Positions 1 to 8,227 of a stretch of DNA of 36,728 bases are shown here, one piece after another. The DNA is from a bacterium (GTDB lineage: Bacteria > Bacillota > Clostridia > Oscillospirales > Oscillospiraceae): the NCBI GenBank assembly GCA_019424865.1, contig JAHYYS010000019.1, positions 1 to 36,728 on the forward strand, given 5' to 3'. Made by a program: the position numbers and the translations under genes. The first letter of the stretch is position 1. Every line of letters starts with the position of its first letter. The notes beneath the pieces were generated by a model that ran no database searches, was not told where the DNA came from, and saw only the letters and a list, made by a program, of their open reading frames with translations.

Positions 1-59
1 TACAAGCGATCCGCAGCTTGTGACGACGACATCGAGGACTGTCTTTCGTGCAGCCCTTC

Positions 60-109
60 TCGAAAAAGTGGCTTGTCAATTTCAATCAATTGACAAGCCA
101 CTTTTTCGA
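60..109. terminator. Bidirectional hairpin terminator
   Basis: A perfect 22-bp inverted repeat (60-81 with 88-109) closes a 6-nt loop. The stem ends in A5 on one side and T5 on the other, so each strand shows a GC-containing stem followed by a T run, the usual form of a bidirectional intrinsic terminator. It lies beyond the stop of the leftward kinase gene (169) and may also serve a gene left of the window. Confidence 0.75.
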
Positions 110-116
110 CAGTCTC

Positions 117-150
117 GGGCCCGGCACTTGATAAAAGTGCCGGGCCCTTT
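117..150. terminator. Second hairpin downstream of the kinase gene
   Basis: A 13-bp perfect stem (117-129 with 135-147) with a 5-nt loop lies between the kinase stop codon and the 60-109 hairpin. The rightward side is followed by TTT. It probably forms a tandem terminator with its neighbour. Confidence 0.55.
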
Positions 151-168
151 GCAGCGCAGGATTTTCCC

Positions 169-681
169 TTACGCCTGCGGCGTCCCGCTTATGGTCAGAA
201 TTTGATCCACAGCCTGTTCCGGGGTCAGGCCGGACACATCCAGCTTCCGGGTGTCCAGCCGGTCATACACAGGCAGTCTGGCCAGGCTGCGGGCCAGCAC
301 GTCGCCGGCGCGCAGCCCGGCGGCAATGTCCCCCTCCAGCCGCGCCCGCAGAATTTCGGGCCGGCAGACCAGGGAGACGGCGTGCACCTGCCATCCGGCT
401 GTATCCAGGCGAGACAAAATTCCGTCTAAAATCTCCTGCCGGTGCATCACCCAGCAGAACACCACCGACTCAAAGGCGGAGCAGCGGAGAAAGCTGTTGA
501 GCACAAAGCAGATGTTGTCCACCACCATCCGCCGGGTCTCCTCCGTCACCTGAAAGGGGTGCATATCCCAGCACCAGTCCCCGTCCAGAAAGGCGCTGTT
601 GGGCAGCCGCCGGGCCAGCCGCCGGCAGACGGTGGTCTTCCCCACCCCCATGGTTCCGCCGATCACATATAACCGCTTCAT
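169..681 (-). CDS. P-loop nucleotide/small-molecule kinase-like protein
   Basis: A 170-residue cytosolic protein with an N-terminal Walker A motif (GGTMGVGKTT, residues about 8-17) directly after the first beta strand. The small size, early P-loop and absence of an obvious AAA second region fit the AAA_18/AAA_33 group of small kinases, which includes shikimate-kinase-like and chloramphenicol-phosphotransferase-like proteins. The substrate cannot be read from the sequence. An acidic DGDW motif near residue 33 may be the catalytic or substrate-binding acid. The ATG at 681 has an AAAGGAG site about 9 nt upstream. It follows the radical SAM gene by 38 nt on the same strand and is probably the last gene of the mutY operon. 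Two hairpins follow its stop. Confidence 0.7.
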   Translation of the reverse strand: MKRLYVIGGTMGVGKTTVCRRLARRLPNSAFLDGDWCWDMHPFQVTEETRRMVVDNICFVLNSFLRCSAFESVVFCWVMHRQEILDGILSRLDTAGWQVHAVSLVCRPEILRARLEGDIAAGLRAGDVLARSLARLPVYDRLDTRKLDVSGLTPEQAVDQILTISGTPQA

Positions 682-719
682 AGGCCGCGCTCCTTTCCCA
701 ATCGCCCCGGCCGGCAGGC

Positions 720-1598
720 TCAGATCCCTGTCAGGTCAAAGGGGGGTGTGTACTCCTCCTTGGCGCTGGTCCGCTCCTGGGTGAAGCCGGCCAGACCCAG
801 GTTTTCCATATAAGCCTGGGCGGCGCGCATCTCCCCCCGGCGCAGCCGGCGGTTCAGCTCCGGACAGCGGGACAGATCCCCCCAGGGGGTATACTGGCTC
901 ATCAGAGAAAACAGGACGCTCCCCGGCTCAAATTCCGCCGCCGCCCAGTCCATCACCGCCTTGGCCTGCTCCACCTGCCCGGGCAGAATCAAATGCCGGA
1001 TCACCACGCCCCGGGTCAGCAGCCCCTCCCCGTCAAAGCGGCAGGGCCCCGTCTGGCGCACCATCTCCCGAATGGCCGCCGCGGCCGCCTGGGGATAGTC
1101 CGGGGCCCCGGAATAGCGCCGGGCGGTCTCCGGGTCCAGATACTTGAAGTCCGGCAGATAGATGTCCACCTTTCCCTCCAGGGTCCGCAGGGTCTCCACC
1201 CGGTCATAGCCGCCGGAGTTCCAGACCACCGGGACGGGCATGGGGTGCTCCTCCAGCAGGGCCCGGACCACATGGGCATAGTGGGTGGGGTTGACAAAAT
1301 TGATGTTGTGGGCCCCCTGGGCAATCAGCTCGCCGCAGATCTCCCCCAGCCGCTCCGGGGTAATCGCCCGCCCGAAATCCTGATGGCTGATCTTCTCATT
1401 CTGGCAGAAGACACACCCCAGGGAGCAGCCGGAAAAGAAGATGGTCCCGGATCCCCGGCTTCCCGAGATGGGCGGCTCCTCCCACATATGCAGGGCGGCC
1501 CGGGCCACCACCGGCGCCTCCGGCATCCGGCACAGCCCCTCCCCCCGCTCCGGCGTGCGCACCGCGCCGCACCGGCGGGGACATAAGGTACAGATCAT
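720..1598 (-). CDS. Radical SAM protein, PflA-like activase family
   Basis: A 292-residue radical SAM enzyme. The cluster-binding motif CSLGCVFC (C-x3-C-x2-C) is at about residues 58-65, and NSGGY, a glycine-rich SAM-contacting segment, is near residues 127-131. An N-terminal CTLCPRRC motif could bind a second metal or cluster; this feature is typical of the PflX/YgiQ-adjacent 'putative pyruvate formate-lyase activating' group rather than true PflA. The expected chemistry is reductive SAM cleavage to a 5'-deoxyadenosyl radical. The target is unknown, and no glycyl radical enzyme lies in the window. The ATG at 1598 follows the mutY stop by 12 nt with a GAGGAGGGG site, so it is probably co-transcribed with mutY. 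Confidence 0.85.
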   Translation of the reverse strand: MICTLCPRRCGAVRTPERGEGLCRMPEAPVVARAALHMWEEPPISGSRGSGTIFFSGCSLGCVFCQNEKISHQDFGRAITPERLGEICGELIAQGAHNINFVNPTHYAHVVRALLEEHPMPVPVVWNSGGYDRVETLRTLEGKVDIYLPDFKYLDPETARRYSGAPDYPQAAAAAIREMVRQTGPCRFDGEGLLTRGVVIRHLILPGQVEQAKAVMDWAAAEFEPGSVLFSLMSQYTPWGDLSRCPELNRRLRRGEMRAAQAYMENLGLAGFTQERTSAKEEYTPPFDLTGI

Positions 1599-1610
1599 GG
1601 CGCCCCTCCT

Positions 1611-2657
1611 CTACACCAGCCCCAGCCGGGCGGTTACCGCCGGGGCAAAGCTCTGAAACGCGTTGGGCACGGCATAGGTATCCCGCAGCTCCCGCCGGTC
1701 CGCCCACACCCAGCCCTCCGGCAGGGCCTCGCCGGGCACTTCCCCGGCCCAGGCGGTCATGTGCCACTCGATGTGGGTGAAGATATGCCGGCCCGTCCCG
1801 GCCCGCTCCAGCCCCAGCGGGGCAAGCCCCCACTGCGCCGGCCAGTCCGTCCCGTCAGCCAGCTCGTTGGGATACTCCCACAGCCCGGCCAGCAGGCCCC
1901 GCCCGGGCCGGCGGCGCAGGGCCACGCTGTCCCCGTGAAAGAGCAGGTACACGTTCCGGTGCTCCACCTTTCTGGCCTTCTTTGCCGCCTTGACGGGCAG
2001 CTCCCCGGTGCGCTCCTCCAGCCGCGCCCGGCAAAAATGGGCCGCCGGGCACTTTTCACACAGGGGCGCCCCGTTGGGCAGGCACACAGTGGCCCCCAGC
2101 TCCATCATGGCCTGGTTAAAATCGCCGGGGGCCTCGGTGGGAATCACCTGGGCCAGGGCCAGGGTCACCCGCTTTTTGGTGGCGGGCAGGGTGATGTCCC
2201 CCTCGTCCCCGCACACCCGGGCCACCACCCGTAGCACGTTGCCGTCCACTGCCGGAACGGGCAGCCCAAAGGCGATGGAGGCGATGGCCCCGGCGGTGTA
2301 GTCCCCCACACCGGGCAGGGCCCGGATCTCTTTATAAGTATTTGGGAATGTTCCCCCGTGCTGTTCCATCACCTGTCTGGCCGCCTTCTGCAGGTTCCGG
2401 GCCCGGCTGTAATAGCCCAGCCCCTGCCACAGCTTCATCAGCCGCTCCTCCGGCAGGGCGGCCAGGCCGGCCACCGTGGGGGCCTCCTGCAAAAACCGGC
2501 GGTAATAGTCCAGCACCGCCGCCACCCGGGTCTGCTGCAGCATAACCTCTGAAATCCACACCCGATAGGGGGTGGGATGGCTCCGCCAGGGCAGCACTCT
2601 GGCGTTTTCCCGGTACCACATCAGCACAGGCACGGGCAGCTGTTCCAACTCTTTCAA
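1611..2657 (-). CDS. mutY: A/G-specific adenine DNA glycosylase MutY
   Basis: This 348-residue base-excision repair enzyme removes adenine mispaired with 8-oxoguanine. The catalytic Glu37 (SEVMLQQT) and Asp138 (AVDGNV) sit at the same numbers as in E. coli MutY, and the helix-hairpin-helix GVGDYTAGA is at 116-124. The [4Fe-4S] ligands are C192, C200, C203 and C209; the first spacing is seven residues, one more than the C-x6-C I recall for E. coli. The C-terminal part (from about 228) is the NUDIX-like 8-oxoG recognition domain. The start is a TTG at 2657, set by an AGGAGG 8 nt upstream; no ATG fits as well. It leads a three-gene operon with the radical SAM and kinase genes. Confidence 0.95.
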   Translation of the reverse strand: MKELEQLPVPVLMWYRENARVLPWRSHPTPYRVWISEVMLQQTRVAAVLDYYRRFLQEAPTVAGLAALPEERLMKLWQGLGYYSRARNLQKAARQVMEQHGGTFPNTYKEIRALPGVGDYTAGAIASIAFGLPVPAVDGNVLRVVARVCGDEGDITLPATKKRVTLALAQVIPTEAPGDFNQAMMELGATVCLPNGAPLCEKCPAAHFCRARLEERTGELPVKAAKKARKVEHRNVYLLFHGDSVALRRRPGRGLLAGLWEYPNELADGTDWPAQWGLAPLGLERAGTGRHIFTHIEWHMTAWAGEVPGEALPEGWVWADRRELRDTYAVPNAFQSFAPAVTARLGLV

Positions 2658-2760
2658 ACGGTGGTCCTCCTGCGTCTATAATTTGTCTAAAACGGGGATG
2701 CCGCCTGGGCGGCGTCTGTCTCCTGCGCACAGCCCCATTGCGCTTGTCTGAACAGCCCCT

Positions 2761-2789
2761 ATTATACCCCCGCTCCGATCCCTCTGCAA
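2761..2789 (-). promoter_or_regulatory. Promoter of the mutY operon
   Basis: Reading leftward, TTGCAG (2784-2789), a 17-nt spacer and TATAAT (2761-2766) form a good sigma-A type promoter. Transcription would begin near 2754, giving a leader of about 100 nt that contains a small GC-rich hairpin around 2701-2715. Confidence 0.65.
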
Positions 2790-2988
2790 CCCGCCAAATC
2801 ATAACTTTTTCATTATAACTTCTATAATCTTTTTGGGGATGGCATTTCCACTGTGGGAGTGGTAAAGTGTCAACAGAACAAAGGTTAAAAATTTAACGAT
2901 ATGCGGGATGCCGCTCTTACCCGCACTTCGCGCTGTTTGCGGCCTTTGTTCGTGATCATTCCTTTTTCATCCATCCTTCCAGATCAAA
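2790..2988. other. Gene-free AT-rich intergenic stretch
   Basis: Together with the flanking promoter and terminator, this fills the gap between mutY and the C_GCAxxG gene. It is clearly more AT-rich than its surroundings, with TATAAT-like words on both strands around 2810-2830 and a leftward TTGACA near 2867-2872 that lacks a properly spaced -10. I see no supported gene. Confidence 0.5.
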
Positions 2989-3025
2989 CCATTCAGGGGG
3001 CACCCAGCGGGTGCCCCCTGAATGG
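2989..3025 (-). terminator. Terminator of the recG operon
   Basis: A perfect 17-bp stem (2989-3005 with 3009-3025) around a 3-nt loop begins 3 nt beyond the stop codon of the C_GCAxxG gene on the leftward strand. It is followed by TTTGAT in that direction. A TTTTT on the other side would allow weak rightward function too. Confidence 0.8.
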
Positions 3026-3028
3026 TTT

Positions 3029-3430
3029 TTATGCCTCCCGGGACGGGGCGGCGGCGGTCAGCTTGTCCAGCGCCTCCACCATCTCGTACACCAGGCCGTC
3101 ACAGTGGGCCTTGCGCTCCTCCCCGCGCTGGCGGGATTCCTTCAGCAGCGTTGCGCAGTCCGTGGCCCCGTGGCGCTCCCGGAACTGCCGGATCAGCTGG
3201 GCGGCCTGTTTTTCATCTCCGCCCGTCATCCCCAGCACCATCAAAGCGCCGGCCAGCGCGCCGCAGGTGGAGCCGTGGCGCATCCCGGCCCCGAAATGGC
3301 TGCCCAGGTGAAAGGCCTGCTCCGGCGTCAGCCCCATCTCCTGGGCAAAGGGCACCAGCACGGACTGGCAGCAGTTATAGTGCACCGCCTGATCGGCCCG
3401 CAGGGCCCGGGTTTGTTCCATACGGTTCAT
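3029..3430 (-). CDS. C_GCAxxG_C_C family probable redox protein
   Basis: A 133-residue protein of the C_GCAxxG_C_C family, named after its conserved cysteines. Visible are NCC (C20, C21), STCGALAG (C56), and single cysteines at about 92 and 110. Members are thought to be redox-active or metal-binding, but no reaction is established. No signal peptide or membrane segment is seen, so it should be cytosolic. The ATG at 3430 has AGGAGG about 7 nt upstream. It is the last gene of the recG-GNAT-C_GCAxxG set, 42 nt after the acetyltransferase, and a strong terminator follows at once. Confidence 0.85.
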   Translation of the reverse strand: MNRMEQTRALRADQAVHYNCCQSVLVPFAQEMGLTPEQAFHLGSHFGAGMRHGSTCGALAGALMVLGMTGGDEKQAAQLIRQFRERHGATDCATLLKESRQRGEERKAHCDGLVYEMVEALDKLTAAAPSREA

Positions 3431-3472
3431 ATGTACTCCTCCTCACATTCTGTCTGTCCCTTCCGGCGCGTC

Positions 3473-3925
3473 TCACGGCAGAAGGTCCAGCACCATCTGA
3501 TCATAATCCAGCTTTTGATAGCCCGTCTTCTCATACAGCCGCGCGGCTCCCGCGTTCTCCCGGTTCACCTCCAGGCGCAGCCGCCGGGCATCCGGGTACT
3601 GCTCCCGCAGCCACTTCAAAGCGGCCTTCCCCAGGCCCCGGCCCCGCAGCTCGGGCCTGAAAAAAATCTCCTCCAGGAAAATGCACCGTCCGCCCACCTC
3701 TGCCGAATAGCCCAGGGCGAGATACAAATATCCGGCCGGCTCACCGTCCGCGCAGATCAGCACCCCCCGCAGAAGGGGCTCTCCGGGGTTCACCGCGTCC
3801 TGAAAGGTCCGCTCCATCACCGCCTCGTCCACAGGGTGCAGCACGGCGTCCGAGTGATAAAAGCCCTGCACCATGGGCCAGACAATCTCCCGATCCTCCG
3901 GGGTCATCTCGCGAAATTCCAGCAT
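3473..3925 (-). CDS. GNAT family N-acetyltransferase
   Basis: A 150-residue GNAT acetyltransferase that should transfer an acetyl group from acetyl-CoA to an amine. The acetyl-CoA loop RPELRGRGLGKAAL (about residues 90-103, the R/Q-x-x-G-x-G/A motif A) and the late motif ENAGAARLYEKTGY are clear. The acceptor cannot be predicted. The frame stays open upstream, but the ATG at 3925 begins the GNAT fold, lies 22 nt after the recG stop and has an AAGGAGA site. The upstream extension overlaps recG and is not credible. The gene sits within the recG operon. Confidence 0.9.
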   Translation of the reverse strand: MLEFREMTPEDREIVWPMVQGFYHSDAVLHPVDEAVMERTFQDAVNPGEPLLRGVLICADGEPAGYLYLALGYSAEVGGRCIFLEEIFFRPELRGRGLGKAALKWLREQYPDARRLRLEVNRENAGAARLYEKTGYQKLDYDQMVLDLLP

Positions 3926-3947
3926 AAAAAGCGTTCTCCTTGTCCTG

Positions 3948-6038
3948 CTAATTAAAAATATCCGGGGTGTCGGCAAACAGCCGCCGCACCCGCTCCAAAA
4001 CCGGGCGGTTTTCCGGCCGGGACAGCTCCGGGTCCCGCTCCAGCAGGGTCTCGGCCGCCTGTCTGGCCTCGGCCAGCACCCGCATGTCCCCCGCCAGATC
4101 CGCAATCTGCATCTGGGGCAGGCCGTGCTGCCGGCTGCCGAAAAAGTCCCCCGGCCCCCGCAGCTTCAAATCCTCCTCCGCTATCTGAAAGCCGTCGGTG
4201 GTGGAGGCCAGGGTCCGCAGCCGCTGCATGGCCTCCGGGCTGCGGGTGGACGTGACCAGCACGCAGTAGGACTGGTGCCTGCCCCGGCCCACCCGGCCCC
4301 GCAGCTGGTGCAGCTGGCTCAGGCCAAAGCGGTCGGCGTTCTCCACCACCATCAAAGAGGCGTTGGGCACGTCCACCCCCACCTCCACCACGGTGGTGGA
4401 CACCAGGATCTGGGTCTCCCCCGCGGCAAAGGCGGCCATGGCCGCCTCCTTCTCCCGGGGGCGCATCTTCCCGTGGAGGATGCCGACCCGCAGATCGGGG
4501 AACACCTGCTCCTGCAGCCTCTGGGCATAGGATTTGACCGCCTTCAGGTCCAGGCCGCCCCCCTCCTCGCCGGGCAGGGCCGCGTCCGGGTTCTCCTCCA
4601 CTGCGGGGCAGACAATATATACCTGCCGCCCCTCCTCCACCTGCCTGCGGACAAAGCCGTACATCCGCGCCCGCTTGTCCTCCCGGATGACATAGGTGGC
4701 AACCGGGGTGCGCCCGGGGGGCAGCTGGTCAATGACGGAGACATCCAGATCTCCATACAGAATCAGGGCCAGCGTCCGGGGAATGGGGGTGGCCGACATG
4801 ACCAGCACATGGGGGTGGACCGCGCCGCCCCCCTTTTCCGCCAGCGCCGCCCGCTGGGTCACCCCAAAGCGGTGCTGCTCGTCGGCAATCATCAGGGCCA
4901 GGCTGCGGAAGGAGACGCTCCTGGAAATCAGGGCATGGGTGCCCACAGCCAGGTCAATCTCCCCGGCCGCCAGCGCCCGGCGCGTCCGCTCCCGCTCCGC
5001 CGCCGTCAGCGCCCCGGTGAGCAGCCCCACCCGCACCCCCGCCGGCTCCAGCAGCGCGGTCAGCGAGCGGGCGTGCTGTTCCGCCAGCACCTCGGTGGGG
5101 GCCATCAGGGCGGCCTGAAGGCCCGCCTTGGCGGTCAGCCACGCGGCATAGGCGGCCACCGCCGTCTTTCCGGAGCCCACGTCCCCCTGCACCAGCCGGT
5201 TCATGGGCCGGCCGGAGGCCAGATCCCCCGCCGTCTCCTCCATCACCCTGCGCTGGGCCCCGGTGGGCTCAAAGGGCAGCAGGGCGCGAAATTCCGCCCA
5301 GGGCCGGGCCGGAATGGCCAGGCCGGGCCCGTGCTGCTCCCTGCGGCGCTTTAAAAAGGCCAGCCCCACAGACAGATAAAACAGCTCCTCAAAGGTGAGC
5401 CTGCGGCGCGAAAGCGCCAGGGCCTCCTCGTCCGCGGGAAAATGGATGCCCCGCAGGGCAAACTCCAGGCCGGCCAGGCCGTGGGCCTGCCGCACCGGCT
5501 GGGGCAGGGTCTCCGGCTCCTCCCCGGCGCACTCCAGGGCCCGCCGGGTCAGGGCGGCCATCAGGTGGTTGCTGATTCCCGCCGTCAGGCGGTACACCGG
5601 CATGATGCAGCCGGTGACGCTCTGCCGGTCTGCCCGTTCAAAGATGGGGTTTGTCATGGTGCGCCGGCGCCCCTGCTCCTCCACCGTGCCGAAGAAAATA
5701 TACTCCTCCCCCGCCCGAAGGGCCTTTTCCACATAGCCCTGGTTGAAAAAGGTCAGGTGCAGGGCCCCGGTGTTGTCCACCACCTTCACCTGCACCAGCT
5801 CCAGCCCCTTTCGGATGCGGGAGAGGCGCGGGTGCTCGGCCGCCAGGGCGGACACGCAGACCCGCTCGCCCAGGGGAGCCTCCCGGATGGTATAGATCCG
5901 CCGGCGGTCCTCATAGTCCCGGGGGTAGTAGGTCAGCAGGTCCCCGGCCGTGGTCAGCCCCAGCTTCTCCAGCTTTTTCTGCCGCGCCTCCCCCACGCCG
6001 GGAAAGTCGGCCAGACTGGTCTTGCGGGATAGCGCCAT
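3948..6038 (-). CDS. recG: ATP-dependent DNA helicase RecG
   Basis: A 696-residue helicase, close to the length of E. coli RecG. It remodels stalled replication forks and branch-migrates Holliday junctions. An N-terminal wedge/OB domain runs to about residue 240. Superfamily 2 motifs follow: Walker A GDVGSGKT, a DEQH Walker B box (ADEQHRFG), MSATPIPRT, and the QLRGRVGRG motif VI typical of the RecG/Mfd group. The ATG at 6038 was chosen because GGAGGGA lies just upstream and the protein then begins as RecG does. An upstream extension in the same frame has low-complexity composition. It heads the operon with the GNAT and C_GCAxxG genes. Confidence 0.96.
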   Translation of the reverse strand: MALSRKTSLADFPGVGEARQKKLEKLGLTTAGDLLTYYPRDYEDRRRIYTIREAPLGERVCVSALAAEHPRLSRIRKGLELVQVKVVDNTGALHLTFFNQGYVEKALRAGEEYIFFGTVEEQGRRRTMTNPIFERADRQSVTGCIMPVYRLTAGISNHLMAALTRRALECAGEEPETLPQPVRQAHGLAGLEFALRGIHFPADEEALALSRRRLTFEELFYLSVGLAFLKRRREQHGPGLAIPARPWAEFRALLPFEPTGAQRRVMEETAGDLASGRPMNRLVQGDVGSGKTAVAAYAAWLTAKAGLQAALMAPTEVLAEQHARSLTALLEPAGVRVGLLTGALTAAERERTRRALAAGEIDLAVGTHALISRSVSFRSLALMIADEQHRFGVTQRAALAEKGGGAVHPHVLVMSATPIPRTLALILYGDLDVSVIDQLPPGRTPVATYVIREDKRARMYGFVRRQVEEGRQVYIVCPAVEENPDAALPGEEGGGLDLKAVKSYAQRLQEQVFPDLRVGILHGKMRPREKEAAMAAFAAGETQILVSTTVVEVGVDVPNASLMVVENADRFGLSQLHQLRGRVGRGRHQSYCVLVTSTRSPEAMQRLRTLASTTDGFQIAEEDLKLRGPGDFFGSRQHGLPQMQIADLAGDMRVLAEARQAAETLLERDPELSRPENRPVLERVRRLFADTPDIFN

Positions 6039-6126
6039 GTGGAACGTCCCTCCCTCCGCAGCGGCGTATCCGCCGTTTTCTTTCTCGCCGGCCGCGGCGC
6101 GCGTTTTGCCCGCAGCGGCCGGTGCT

Positions 6127-6155
6127 ATTGTACCACAGCCGGCCGGAGGAGTAAA
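6127..6155 (-). promoter_or_regulatory. recG: Promoter of recG
   Basis: Reading leftward, TTTACT (6150-6155), a 17-nt spacer and TACAAT (6127-6132) form a fair sigma-A promoter about 90 bp before the recG start. Confidence 0.6.
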
Positions 6156-6201
6156 GGCGAGGGGCCGCGCCTGACCGCCGGATTCTCCCAGCTGCATTTT
6201 C

Positions 6202-6230
6202 TTGACTTTCCAGGCATGAATCGGTATACT
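6202..6230 (+). promoter_or_regulatory. Strong promoter of the 6280 membrane protein
   Basis: TTGACT (6202-6207), a 17-nt spacer and TATACT (6225-6230) match the sigma-A consensus at 10 of 12 positions. It is divergent from the recG promoter. Confidence 0.8.
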
Positions 6231-6279
6231 TGTCCCAACATAATATCAAAATCCGAACACATAAAGAAGGAGCGTTACC

Positions 6280-7137
6280 ATGGCCAAGCACACCTTTCGC
6301 CAGCTGCTGCGCACCTCCGCCGCAGCTCTGCGGCGCAAGCGCAATGTAACGGCGGTCTATCTGCTGCTGCGCTTTGCAGTCATTCTGATCATGATTGCCC
6401 AGTTTTTCAACGGAAATTTTGAAAATGTGTTTTTGTGCCTTCTGACCCTGGTTCTTCTGATGCTGCCTACCATGATTGAACGCTCTTTGATGATTGACCT
6501 GCCCAATACGCTGGAAATTATTATCATGCTGTTCATTTTCGCGGCGGAAATGCTGGGAGAAATCCAGGCCTTTTACACCACCTATCAGGGCTGGGACACC
6601 ATGCTCCACACCTTGAACGGCTTTTTGTGCGCGGCTATCGGCTTTTCTCTGGTGGACATGCTCAACCGGCACGAACGTTTTTCCCTCTCCCTGTCCCCGG
6701 TCTTTATGGCCATTGTGGCCTTCTGCTTTTCCATGACCATCGGGGTGCTGTGGGAGTTCTTCGAGTGCGCCATGGACCAGCTCTTCCTGCTGGACATGCA
6801 AAAGGATTCCATCATGCACAGCATTTCCTCCGTTATGCTGGATCCCACCGGCGGCAACACCCCGGTGATCATTCGGGACATCACCGACGTGATTGTGGTC
6901 GCCGGCGGAGAGGAGATCCCCCTGGGGCTGGGCGGCTATCTGGATGTCGGCATTCTGGACACCATGAAGGATCTGGCGGTCAATTTCGTGGGCGCGGTTA
7001 TCTTTTCCTTCATCGGATACTTCTATGTGAAAAACCGGGGCAGGGGCTGGTTCGCCCGGCGCTTCATCCCCCGGGTGGTGGACGTGCTGCCTGAGGATCA
7101 GGAGCATGAAAAAAATTCCTCCTCATCCGGGGAATAA
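6280..7137 (+). CDS. Polytopic membrane protein, DUF2238/YjdF-like
   Basis: A 285-residue integral membrane protein. Hydrophobic segments lie at about 24-42, 48-65, 74-95, 108-128, 137-160 and 236-255, with a larger polar stretch between the fifth and sixth. Conserved-looking polar groups within or beside the helices (WDTMLHTLNG, GVLWEFFECAMD) resemble the DUF2238 (YjdF) membrane proteins. That placement is from pattern memory, and the function of the family is unknown. The tail is charged and serine-rich. The ATG at 6280 has AAGGAG 7 nt upstream and a strong promoter. The DUF1540 gene follows by 51 nt and may be co-transcribed. Confidence 0.7.
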   Translation: MAKHTFRQLLRTSAAALRRKRNVTAVYLLLRFAVILIMIAQFFNGNFENVFLCLLTLVLLMLPTMIERSLMIDLPNTLEIIIMLFIFAAEMLGEIQAFYTTYQGWDTMLHTLNGFLCAAIGFSLVDMLNRHERFSLSLSPVFMAIVAFCFSMTIGVLWEFFECAMDQLFLLDMQKDSIMHSISSVMLDPTGGNTPVIIRDITDVIVVAGGEEIPLGLGGYLDVGILDTMKDLAVNFVGAVIFSFIGYFYVKNRGRGWFARRFIPRVVDVLPEDQEHEKNSSSSGE

Positions 7138-7188
7138 CCGCGGCCCCGCCGGTCCATACTAAGGCCATCCATGTGAGGAGGTTTTATT

Positions 7189-7365
7189 ATGGATCAGAAA
7201 TCTTGCAACACCAGCATCCAGTGCTCCGTAAGCAGCTGCGCCTATCACAACAATCCCCACAACTGCTGCTCCCTGCAGTCCATCAAGGTGGGCTGCTGCA
7301 GCAGCAACCCCACCAAGTGCGAGGGGACGGAGTGCGCGTCCTTCAAGCTGGGGCAGATGCGGTAA
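7189..7365 (+). CDS. DUF1540 small cysteine-rich protein
   Basis: A 58-residue protein with nine cysteines (C6, C12, C17, C26, C27, C36, C37, C44, C49). The pattern of an early I-x-C-x-V-x3-C-x-Y-H block, a central I-x-V strand and a late T-x-C-x-x-F matches DUF1540, a small Firmicutes domain of unknown function that probably binds metal. The ATG at 7189 has GAGGAGG 8 nt upstream. There is no signal peptide. It lies 51 nt after the membrane protein gene on the same strand. Confidence 0.85.
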   Translation: MDQKSCNTSIQCSVSSCAYHNNPHNCCSLQSIKVGCCSSNPTKCEGTECASFKLGQMR

Positions 7366-7400
7366 TAAGCTGCCGGGTGCCCTGCGCGCCTGCAAATCAA

Positions 7401-7430
7401 AAGGGCACAGCCGGAACCGGCTGTGCCCTT
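7401..7430. terminator. Hairpin between convergent genes
   Basis: A 14-bp perfect stem (7401-7414 with 7417-7430) lies between DUF1540 and the Rnf operon. The leftward strand continues with TTGATTT, so it mainly fits termination of the Rnf operon. It could also stop the DUF1540 transcript. Confidence 0.6.
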
Positions 7431-7440
7431 CGACTATGGA

Positions 7441-7482
7441 AAACAGGGGGCGTCACGTTCTTTCCCGTGACGCCCCCTGTTT
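7441..7482. terminator. Bidirectional terminator after the Rnf operon
   Basis: A perfect 17-bp stem (7441-7457 with 7466-7482) closes an 8-nt loop. AAA and TTT at the two ends give each strand a short T run. It is the first strong hairpin beyond the rnfA stop at 7601. Confidence 0.7.
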
Positions 7483-7600
7483 TGCGGTGTCCTTTCCCAG
7501 GCGCATGTCCCCGGAAAGGAACAAATCACACTTTCTTTTGTCGTCTGCGGACGGCAAACTCCTTACAGGAGGGCCGGTTCCGCCTTGTATCTCTGCCCGT

Positions 7601-8191
7601 TCAGTCCAGGTGCAGTCCGTAATACCCCACCAGGGCCAAGGCCATCAGGCCCGCCGTAATCAGCTGAATGGGCAGCCCCCGGAAGCACTTGGGGCACCGC
7701 TCCAGATCCACGTCCTGCTGCAGGGCGGCAAAGCTGGCCAGTACAATGGCAGCTCCAATCCCGCCGAACAGGGCGAACAGCAGGGCCGAGCCCAGGCCGT
7801 AGCTGCGCTGGGAGATCAGCAGGGCCGAGCCCAGAGCGGCGCAGTTGGTGGAGATAGAGGCCAGATTCCCATCCATGCGCCGGGACAGCTCCGGCAGGCA
7901 CTCCCGGATAAACAGCCGCAGGCCGCCCACAATCCCGGGAATCAGCAGGGCAAACACCAGCAGCCGGTAGTACTCCCATCCCAGCGGGCTGAGCACCAGC
8001 CGGTCCAGCACCCAGGAGCACAGCGCCCCCAGCACCATCACCACCGTCAGGCAGTAGCCGGTGCGCAGAGCGTCCACCGGGTCCCGGAAGGAGCGGGTCC
8101 GGGTCCCGATGCCCATACAGCTGACCAGGATAAAGTTTTCTGCCAGCAGCGCGGCCACCGCCACGCCGGCCAGCTCAATTGCGCCGTTCAT
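7601..8191 (-). CDS. rnfA: RnfA-like membrane subunit (divergent)
   Basis: A 196-residue polytopic membrane protein of the RnfA/RnfE/NqrD/NqrE family, which carries electrons across the membrane through an intramembrane iron-sulfur centre at the RnfA-RnfE interface. Family features present are ENFILV near 18-23, STNCAALG (the second conserved Cys), FRGLPI and LITAGLMALA at the end, which favour RnfA over RnfE. The first helix is unusual. The usual G-x-C-P segment reads G27-I-G29-T, so the expected Cys is Gly, while a Cys stands four residues earlier (C25). It lies 36 nt after the rnfD-rnfG fusion as the last gene. No rnfE is nearby. Confidence 0.85.
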   Translation of the reverse strand: MNGAIELAGVAVAALLAENFILVSCMGIGTRTRSFRDPVDALRTGYCLTVVMVLGALCSWVLDRLVLSPLGWEYYRLLVFALLIPGIVGGLRLFIRECLPELSRRMDGNLASISTNCAALGSALLISQRSYGLGSALLFALFGGIGAAIVLASFAALQQDVDLERCPKCFRGLPIQLITAGLMALALVGYYGLHLD

Positions 8192-8227
8192 ACCGGTCCG
8201 CCTCCTTCCAGGGTCTCAGCCCGGCCC

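Noticed and set aside
2867..2872. A leftward TTGACA as a second mutY promoter
   Set aside because: No -10 element lies at 16-18 nt. The nearest TATAAT words are too far away.
5911..7107. A 398-codon open frame on the - strand
   Set aside because: It crosses from the antisense of the 6280 membrane protein into recG in the wrong frame. Both real genes have good starts and family motifs.
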